Of a stretch of DNA of 13,514 nt, positions 8,301 through 13,514 are shown in pieces (within the stretch, counting starts at the first letter, position 1; each line of letters opens with the position of its first letter). The notes beneath the pieces are model-generated. The model was not told the DNA's origin. It saw only the letters and a program-made list of their open reading frames with translations, and made no database searches. The stretch is taken from contig RWJK01000999.1 in NCBI GenBank assembly GCA_004335835.1, forward strand, positions 19,573 through 33,086. Direction: 5' to 3'. The stretch comes from Scenedesmus sp. ARA3. Its lineage: Eukaryota; Chlorophyta; Chlorophyceae; Sphaeropleales; Scenedesmaceae. The position numbers and the translations under genes were made by a program.

Positions 8301-8734
8301 GGGGCCGGCTGTGTGTGGGCATGCGCTTTGCCAACCAGGTGGGAAAGATCAGCTGTGCTCGTTGGGAAATAGGTCAAAAGTTGTTGTTGGTGGTGACATG
8401 TGTAGGCCACACGCTTTGCCTCATGGACATGCATGTTGTTGACAGAGAGTCTGCATATGTTGTGTATGTTGTGTATGGTGTTCTATGCTGTGCTGGACAC
8501 CATCTGTGGGCTGCATGGTGCTCAGCAGCAGTTCTCCCGCAAGCGCAACGGTTGCACCTACGCTGTTTGGCTGCTGCTGCATGCCGCCTGCAGGAGGTTG
8601 TGATTGCGCTGGTGCGGCTGTACCAGTGCTTCACATTTGAGCTGCAGCCTGGGCAGGTGCCGCTGCCTGTGAAGCAGACATTCGCGCTCATACCAGCGCA
8701 GGGGCTGCGTGTGAGAGTGCAGAAGAGGAGCTAG
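2992..8734 (+). CDS. Cytochrome P450, CYP711/MAX1-like clan, complete, 12 exons, 564 aa
   Basis: Exons: 2992-3087, 3571-3723, 4148-4299, 4572-4727, 5400-5447, 5715-5934, 6212-6451, 6832-7002, 7395-7496, 7667-7774, 8231-8338, 8594-8734 (TAG). All phases close to 565 codons. Residues 19-39 form a membrane anchor across the first junction; then a PGP hinge (48-50), helix-C WRTLR (138-142), I-helix AAFETTA (366-372), ExxR ETLR (422-425), FRPERW (475-480) and haem loop FGIGGRLCVG with ligand Cys510. AMTMDVVGQAAYG and the C-terminal half align by eye with plant CYP711 (MAX1), so a membrane-bound, NADPH-reductase-dependent monooxygenase is expected. The substrate is unknown; strigolactone synthesis should not be assumed. 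Residues 296-334 are a Gln/Ala/Gly-rich insert that accounts for much of the extra length. The start was chosen because ATG at 2992 gives a hydrophobic N-terminus and a GTGAGT donor in matching phase. The 3571 acceptor (ACAAG) is the weakest site. Several introns hold exon-edge copies. Confidence 0.88.
3826..3853 (+). repeat. Intronic echo of the 3' edge of P450 exon 2 with donor
   Basis: These bases match 3700-3727 at an offset of 126: CGGCACGGCA, one change, then TGCTGTTCAAGGTGC in the copy against CGCTGTTCAAGGTGC in the exon. The exon end (LFK) and the GTGC donor are both kept. The copied codons would read QRHGMLFK against KRHGTLFK. It lies in the intron 3724-4147. Confidence 0.6.
4115..4144 (+). 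repeat. (CTG)10 microsatellite before the P450 exon 3 acceptor
   Basis: Ten uninterrupted CTG units run directly into the CAG acceptor at 4145-4147. Confidence 0.95.
4382..4442 (+). repeat. Tandem copy of the 3' end of P450 exon 3 plus intron start
   Basis: The copy of 4241-4299 begins CAGCTGGTGGCAGGGCCGCA and ends at the same CGCAAA|GTGAGC donor (GT at 4443). A two-base insertion after GACTGG shifts the frame of its first part. After that, DFLVDG is retained, with LVR in place of VVG. Flanking intron sequence (TATTGACGTC against TACTGACGTC) is also similar, so the duplicated unit is about 142 bases and spans the exon-intron border. A GGCAG acceptor at 4389-4393 would make a phase 2/phase 2 in-frame cassette, but this may be chance. 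Confidence 0.7.
4848..4912 (+). repeat. 13-base minisatellite, five copies
   Basis: Five consecutive 13-base units of the form CCAGCTGTWCTGY lie at 4848, 4861, 4874, 4887 and 4900. Each differs from its neighbours at one to three positions. The array is inside the P450 intron 4728-5399. Confidence 0.92.
5185..5367 (+). repeat. 14/15-base direct-repeat array flanked by a 50-base duplication
   Basis: Units of the type TTCACGAGTTTTGG occur at 5185, 5261, 5275, 5289 and 5318, with the 15-base form TGTCACGARTTTTGG at 5246 and 5303. The outer segments 5185-5234 and 5318-5367 match at 48 of 50 bases, showing a larger duplication with 133-base spacing. All lies in the P450 intron 4728-5399, just before the (CTG)10 tract. 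Confidence 0.92.
5367..5396 (+). repeat. (CTG)10 microsatellite before the P450 exon 5 acceptor
   Basis: Ten CTG units run directly into the CAG acceptor at 5397-5399, which precedes the 48-base exon 5. Confidence 0.95.
6802..6819 (+). repeat. (CTG)6 tract before the P450 exon 8 acceptor
   Basis: Six CTG units lie 12 bases upstream of the CGTGCAG acceptor that opens the I-helix exon at 6832. Confidence 0.9.
7098..7131 (+). repeat. Intronic echo of the 3' end of P450 exon 8 with a good donor
   Basis: CAGCGCATGGCATGCAGG and GACTTGGATCAG followed by GTGAGA copy the end of exon 8 (QRRVAFSDLDQ, GTGCGA donor at 7003). The copied frame reads QRMACRDLDQ, with one codon missing and no stop. Its donor is closer to consensus than that of the real exon. 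It lies in the intron 7003-7394. Confidence 0.55.
7202..7259 (+). repeat. Second, internally collapsed copy of P450 exon 8
   Basis: From 7220 the sequence TTGGCAGGCAGTGG and onward copies 6962-7002 and reads GRQWGVAFGALDQ against GRQRRVAFSDLDQ; following intron bases (GTAGAT...TGTTAT...TTTGCTGCT) are also similar. The donor is lost (CAGTTG). Just upstream, GTGTCGCAGCTG at 7202-7213 is identical to 6835-6846 at the start of exon 8, suggesting a whole-exon copy with its middle deleted. That upstream 12-base match could be chance. Confidence 0.5.
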
Positions 8735-9112
8735 CAGCACACTGAGTGAGCAGCAGCGCAAGACATAAGCAGCTGTTCAGGCTGCTGCATAAGCAGCCTG
8801 TACTCGGAGGCTTACAGCTCAATCATGCGGCTGCTTGCGCATGCTTTGCGGCTGTTTTGCATGGTAAAGTGGCATCTCAGCTAAGCAACACGATTGCGGA
8901 TGCCTTACGATGCCATCTGAAGCATGAGACACAACCCTAAACCGACTTGTGGCATATGACAACTAGAAAAACCGCAAACACGAGGAAGAATAAATGCTTT
9001 TCCTATCAGTAATGATTCACGCAAAGTTGTCCGGCTCTGGAGAGTGCAAGCCCAGCTTGGCAAGCGCCATCGTGTCCCGCCATAATTGCCTCGCTGCAGC
9101 CCGCAAAACCAA
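8735..9112. other. Intergenic region between the P450 and SPKP-protein genes
   Basis: No gene is supported here. It must hold the P450 3' UTR and the promoter of the next gene. I find no TGTAA. An AATAAA occurs at 8989-8994, but this is not the usual green-algal signal. Confidence 0.6.
8989..8994 (+). terminator. AATAAA, possible polyadenylation signal
   Basis: A single AATAAA lies about 255 bases after the P450 stop codon. Algal nuclear genes mostly use TGTAA, so this is a weak candidate, listed because no TGTAA is present between the stop codon and the next gene. Confidence 0.2.
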
Positions 9113-11057
9113 ATGCCGAAGATGCGTGTCAAAGAATCAGTTTTCCCACTCAGTGCTTACTTGGTGGTGCTGGCGCTGGCAGCTCTTCATTTAGGTGAGT
9201 AGTGTGGCATCAGGCTGTATGCTACTCACTTCAGAAAAGTGCTGCATGCCTGCAGGTTGCAGCAAACAGCAATAGATGTGCAACACAACAAGCAGCTCTA
9301 CGTTGTTCGCGTGCTCATTATCTGCTGCTCCAGGTGATTCTGCAACTGCTGCAGCTGCCACCCCAACATCAGTGTCATCAGGGTGGTTGACGTTTGGCCT
9401 CAAAGCTACTGCCAGCACAGCAAGCACAGCAGCATTAGCAGCCAAGCCGGCTCCAGCACCAGCTCCCACACAGCCCAGCTCTGCGCCCGCAGCAAAGGCT
9501 AATTGCAACAGCACTGCTGCAGCACCTGGCGTTGCCAACAAAACAATAGCAGTGCCAGCATCCAGCAGCTTGCAGCAGCCATCACCCAAGCCCTCCCCTG
9601 TATCTGCACCTGCTGCTACGGCTGTGAAGACAAGCCCTAAACCTGCTGCGTTGAGTGGTGTGGCAGCTCCTTCTGGCACATCAACAGGCTCTACCAAAAT
9701 CAGCAGCAGCCCAAAGCCAGCCAACACTACCAGCAGTAGCACAGGAGCAGCAGCTGCAGCAGGTGCTGCAGCAAACCCCGTTCCTGCAAACAACGGCAGC
9801 ACTGCAGCATCGAAACCCTTGCCTGCAACTGCCCCCAGCCAACTGCCCAGCCCCAAGCCGGCAGCTGCAAGTCCCAAACCCACAGTCCCACTACCAGCAG
9901 CAGCGGCTACAGCAGCTACCACAGCGCAGCTGAACTTCACAAGCATACCGATGCGCAATGTGCCAGCGGGTGTAGCCACATCGCCCAAGCCAGCTGTGGC
10001 CACACCTGCCGTCCCTGCTGCAAAGCCAGCTGCAGCAGCACCAATTGGTTTAGCCACTGCCAATGCTGCTGGCACTCCATCAGCGGCAGCCAAGCCACCT
10101 GTGGCAGCGTCACAGCCAGCTACAGCAGCACTGCAAGTGTCACCACGGCCAGCAGCAGCAGCGGCTGCAGCATCGCCCAAGCCAGTGGGAGCAGCAGCAT
10201 CGCCTAAGCCCGCGGCAGTAGCATCACCCAAGCCAGCAACAGCGGCAGTAGCATCACCAAAGCCAGCAACAGCAGCAGTAGCATCACCAAAGCCAGCTGC
10301 AGGTGCGTCTTCACCAAAGCCAACAACAGCAGCCCCGTCGTCACCCAAGCCAGCAACAGCAGTGCCGTTGTCACCAAAGCCAGCAACAGCGGCAGCAGCA
10401 TCACCCAAGCCAGCAGCAGCAGCAGCATCACCCAAGCCTGCTGTGGTCAACGCAACACCAGCAGCGTCAGCCAAGCCCACACCTGCACCTGCCGCAGCTC
10501 CCTCTTCAAAGCCAGCCACTGTGGCCACATCACCCAAGCCTGCCAGCACTGCCGCACCAGCTGCCACAGCCGCCGCAGCAGCCAAGGCAGCTGCGGCAGC
10601 CAAAGCAGCAGCCGACGCTGCCGCCGCAGCCAACATCTGGGCGTCTGCAGGCGTCACATCGCTCGCGCCGTCGCCGTCAACGGCAGCAGCAGCAGCAGGA
10701 GCAGCGGCAAACAGCGCGGCGCGTGGCGTGCCTTACGCCTTGTCCAAGGTAGTAGATGCGTTGCTGGACAATGCAGATCTGATTGAGCTGCCGCCGGCGA
10801 TTGAGAAGCAGCTGATTGCGGTGCTGTCGGCAGTCGCCAACTCGACGAGCGGCAACGCATCCGTGCCGCACGCGATGCAGCAGCTGCTGACGAACTTTTT
10901 AGGGCCTCTGGTGGATGGGGCGCGGCCGGTGGTGATACCCACAGGCAGTGTGGGTCTTGTGGTGCCTGTGGCACTGCAGAAGCTGATCAAGGCTGCACGC
11001 AATGCTAGCAGCACTGCGGCAGCAGCAGCAGCGGCCAGCAAGAGTGCTTCGGGGTGA
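9113..11057 (+). CDS. Secreted SPKP-repeat, Ala/Pro/Ser-rich protein (HRGP-like), 2 exons, 601 aa
   Basis: Exons are 9113-9194 and 9334-11057 (TGA), joined in phase 1 across a GTGAGT...CCAG intron. Exon 1 encodes a signal peptide: charged MPKMRVK, then hydrophobic LSAYLVVLALAALHL. The mature part is rich in Ala, Pro, Ser and Thr with about 17 SPKP motifs, densest at residues 290-400 where DNA repeats of 27-30 bases encode them. An Ala/Lys linker (about 440-458) leads to a C-terminal region (about 492-601: YALSKVVDALL, LPPAIEKQLIAVL, VPVALQKLIKAA) with normal complexity, several N-glycosylation sequons and no cysteine. Ser-Pro-rich secreted proteins of green algae are typically hydroxyproline-rich cell-wall glycoproteins, so a wall or matrix role is inferred. 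I do not recognise the C-terminal domain. The main frame is also open from an ATG at 9276 without splicing, but that form would lack a signal peptide, so the spliced start is preferred. Confidence 0.75.
10221..10430 (+). repeat. Coding 27-30 base repeats for SPKPA units
   Basis: TCA-CC(A/C)-AAG-CCA motifs start at 10224, 10254, 10284, 10311, 10341, 10371, 10401 and 10428, with spacing of 30 or 27 bases. Each unit is SPKPA/T plus five or so Ala/Val/Ser/Thr residues. The regular spacing and high identity indicate recent tandem expansion inside the gene. Confidence 0.9.
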
Positions 11058-11782
11058 ACTGCAGGTCGTGGTTAGTGAAGTGTGCAAGGTACTGAGATTG
11101 CGGTTTTGCAGTGCGCGGGTGATAAGAGGGTTGCAGGTTGTTCGTGGTGGTATGCATGTGTGCTGCATGTTGTGTGGGTGTTGGTTTGTGCCTGCAGAGC
11201 TGTCCCTGATGGCCAGGCTGGCTTCTGTGTGCCATGGCAGTGCATGACGCTTACGTACACTGACAGCTTGAGGTACTGCATCAGCTTGAAGGAGGCTGGT
11301 AATACACTCTTTACAGTGCGTCTGACGCCTTTACTGCAGTGCAGGCGGGGGGTGCCACACCCCACCCACTGCTCATACATGTCAAGCCATGTCAAGCAGT
11401 CGCAACCATCCCCCATGCCAGCATCAGGGGTCAGCGGCATCTGACCATGAGGTATTTGAAGAATCTTAGAGTTGAGAATTGTCCTCACTGGGCTTTGGGA
11501 GCAAAAGCTCCGAGGAAAGGCCTGACAGGCAGAAGTACAACTGGCAGAAGTACAACACATGCTTAGTTGTGACAACAGCCTAACATTGTACGTGGGGGTG
11601 TTGCTTCAGTCGCGAACGATGCCAGTACATGCAAACAACACTAACATTGCGACAACGCATTCCAGCAGGCACTGATACTGCTCCTCACTTCCACGACAGT
11701 CTCAGACAGTCCAGCAGTCAACTGCACCTCACCCCTTGCTGTTTGCATGTAGCTGTAAACGTCATTGTTGACGAATTCAGAA
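11058..11782. other. Intergenic region between the SPKP-protein and PPR-like genes
   Basis: No convincing gene. It contains a two-copy 15-base tandem repeat (GGCAGAAGTACAACW, 11529-11558 approximately) and a TGTAA at 11754-11758, only 25 bases before the next start codon and about 700 bases after the previous stop. It is thus a doubtful polyadenylation signal for the SPKP gene. Confidence 0.55.
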
Positions 11783-13433
11783 ATGAAGCCATCTCCCCAT
11801 ATGCTGCAGCTCCTGCACAGCGCAAGCCCTCTCACCACTCACGGTGCTGCTGCTGCCGTTGGCATGCTGAGGCGACTGGCGCCCACGGATGTGACTGTTT
11901 GTTTAGGCTCTCAGATCAGGGGTTTTGCAGCAGATGTAGCTTCGGTCAGTGAAGTCCAGGTGGGTGTTGCACGAGTGTGTGCTGCCGGGTCACTGCAGCC
12001 TGAGAAGCTGCCCAAGCAGCGATACGCTGCAACAAGCTGCTTTACGCCGCATAGTTGAACGTATTGCGTTATTGATCAGGCCGTCATGCTGTCTGGTTGC
12101 AATTCCACCTGCACTTGCTGCACTGCTGTGGCTGCCACTGCTGCTCATGCATCCACTTGTCTTCGCCTGCACTTTTCGTTCTGCAGGGAGACGCGGCACG
12201 CAGCTCTGACGGAGCAGCTGCAGCAGCAGGTTCAGCAGCAGCTGCTGCTGACAGCGCCAGCCTTGAGCCTGCTGCAGGCGCAGCTGCAGCAGCAGATGCT
12301 GCTGCTGCTGCTGCCGGTGCACGGCCCAGACAGGACAACCCCAATCGCCGCGGCCAGGCCAAAGAGGAATCCCTCAAGCAGGCTGGCTTGTGGGTGCCAC
12401 CTCAGGTGTTTAGGTCTCTGCCAGCAAGTGAGAGGCAGGAGATAGCAGAGCGGCAGCAGCAGTACAGGCGGCAGCTGTCGCTGCACAAGCCGCTGCGGTC
12501 CCTGCAGATGTCAGCTGTTGTGGTGAATCCGCATCAGCTGCAGGTAGTGGTGGCACTGGCAACTGATGCGGCTGCGGGTGACGACAACAGCAGCAGCAGC
12601 AGCAGCAGCAGGAGCAGAAGAAACAAGCAGGAAGCACGGGAGCAAGGCGCAGCAGCAGCAGCAGCAGCAGACAGCAGCGCTGGCAGCAGCAGCACCCCTC
12701 AGCAGCAGAAAAAGCAGAGGCAGCAGAAGAAGCAGCCCCAGCAGCAGCAGCAGCAGCAGCAGCATGTTGCGGACGCAGCCACTGCAGTCAACCCGCTAGA
12801 GTTCCAGTTCATCACGCAGCCGCAGCTAGACAAGCGGTCCTGTTTGCGGGACCCTTCTGAGCAGCCGCTTGTCATTAATTTGAACACTCAAATGCGCATA
12901 GCACATGACAGGGAGGACTTTGGCCATGCTGTCAGCCTTTTCAACCAGTTTCTGGCAAAGGGCATTGCAGCAGCAGAGGCAGCAGCGCTGCCTGCTGATG
13001 CAGCAGCAGACAAGCAGCAGCAGGAAGACGGCGAGCAGCAGCAGCAGCAGGAGCAGCAGCGGCAGCAGCAACAGCAGCAGTTGGTGCTGCCGCTGCAGTA
13101 CCGGCCGGACCACAGCACACTGACGCTGTACTGCAGGTCATTAGTGGGGTGAGTGCAAGATCCAGCAGCAGCAGCAGCAGCAGCACTGTTGTGTTCTGTT
13201 CTGATTGTGCCGCTTCACATACACGCAGCCTCTGCTGGGCTCTGTACCAGCGCGCCTCGCTGAGCAGTTGCCCAAGCCGGCCGCAGCAGCAAACGCAGCA
13301 GCATCGGCATATTCTCGGCAGCTTGTGCTAAAGCGCTGCATGTCCGGCTACACAGTCTGGCACAGCTGCCTTGGACGCAGACGCAAATGGCCGCGTGCAG
13401 AGGTGTGCAGCGATGCCCTTGCCTGATGTTATC

Positions 13434-13474
<41 letters not shown>

Positions 13475-13514
13475 CATGCGCTGCAGGCTGGCAGAATTGG
13501 AGGAGCGGCAGGCG
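11783..13514 (+). CDS. Probable organelle-targeted PPR-like protein with polyQ/polyA tracts, 5' part
   Basis: Exons are 11783-11959, 12187-13148, 13334-13402 (uncertain) and 13487 onward past the window, giving 412 codons so far. The N-terminus is arginine-rich around MLRRLAPTDV and IRGFAADV, like a mitochondrial presequence with an RGFA cleavage site; in-frame ATGs at 11801 and 11864 are alternatives. After an Ala-rich stretch comes GLWVPPQVFRSLPASER, then Ser, Gln and Ala runs. Near residues 285-325, LNTQMRIAHDREDFGHAVSLF and FLAKGI match the two-helix PPR pattern, followed after a Q/A-rich insert by RPDHSTLTLY, the usual end of a PPR unit. PPR proteins bind RNA in plastids or mitochondria. 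Exon 3 was chosen because only an acceptor at 13333 (AAAG) gives the phase that avoids the TAA at 13328 and reads on into LAELEERQA. The family call rests on one motif. Confidence 0.6.
12739..12762 (+). repeat. (CAG)8 polyglutamine tract in coding sequence
   Basis: Eight CAG units encode glutamine in the PPR-like gene. It is one of several runs in this exon: AGC/polySer from about 12589, GCA/polyAla from about 12649, and CAG runs at about 13038-13080. In each the coding strand carries the CAG-type orientation. Confidence 0.9.
13435..13473 (+). repeat. (CTG)13 microsatellite before the last visible acceptor
   Basis: Thirteen CTG units lie 13 bases upstream of the CGCTGCAG acceptor that opens the exon at 13487. 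Confidence 0.95.

Noticed and set aside
8030..8734. Open frame of 234 codons reading through to the P450 stop
   Set aside because: It contains the haem-loop and last exons but also two introns that happen to lack stops in this frame; splicing at 8231-8338 and 8594-8734 gives the family-consistent protein.
9276..9333. Unspliced start MCNTTSSS for the SPKP protein
   Set aside because: It is in frame but has no signal peptide. The exon at 9113-9194 gives one and joins in matching phase at a good donor.
9191..10657. Long open frame of 488 codons on the minus strand, rich in GLGDA repeats
   Set aside because: It is the antisense of the SPKP-repeat gene. The absence of stops follows from the biased, repetitive codons; the plus strand has a signal peptide, matching splice phases and a normal-complexity C-terminus.
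11072..11575. Minus-strand open frame of 167 codons in the intergenic region
   Set aside because: No recognisable domain, no splice support, and composition like the surrounding non-coding DNA.
12097..12186. Cysteine/histidine-rich N-terminus ahead of the polyalanine region of the PPR-like gene
   Set aside because: It starts at a TTG and ends in TTCTGCAG, an acceptor; it is intron sequence. The presequence-like exon at 11783-11959 joins here in phase 0.

Overview
The window is nuclear DNA of a eukaryote, most likely a chlorophyte green alga. The support is: many short GT-AG introns, nearly all with GTG donors and CTGCAG-type acceptors; CAG/CTG repeats everywhere; polyAla, polyGln and polySer tracts in proteins; a plastid-type shikimate-kinase-like protein; a Ser-Pro-Lys-Pro-rich secreted protein. 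A member of the Sphaeropleales would fit, but the sequence alone does not prove the lineage. I see no prokaryotic features, tRNA, rRNA, CRISPR array or transposase.

Four genes lie on the + strand. (1) 123-2138 is the 3' part of a shikimate-kinase-like gene of the SKL2 type, in four visible exons. (2) 2992-8734 is a complete 12-exon cytochrome P450 of the CYP711/MAX1-like kind. Its exon phases close to a 564-residue protein with every diagnostic P450 motif. (3) 9113-11057 is a two-exon gene for a secreted protein: a signal peptide, a long Ser/Pro/Ala region with about 17 SPKP motifs, and a conserved-looking C-terminal domain. (4) 11783 to the window end is the 5' part of a gene for a probable organelle-targeted PPR-like protein with polyQ and polyA tracts; it runs off the window. 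The four genes share no evident pathway, and I infer no operon-like relation. All coordinates come from exon chains built by hand, using splice consensus, reading phase and family alignment.

The most unusual signal is in the introns. Several introns of genes 1 and 2 carry tandem copies of the edge of the neighbouring exon together with its splice site. The clearest is in gene 1: a 78-base copy of the end of exon 3 lies inside the next intron, differs at six codons, and every difference is synonymous. A phase-compatible acceptor upstream would make it an in-frame cassette exon of 34 codons. Similar copies occur at P450 exons 2, 3 and 8 and at the acceptor sides of gene 1 exons 1 and 2. A second pattern is that CTG repeats sit directly before 3' splice sites, while exons mostly carry the same repeat as CAG/GCA/AGC.

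Intergenic stretches (2139-2991, 8735-9112, 11058-11782) show no convincing genes, only weak candidate polyadenylation or CCAAT elements and small repeats.
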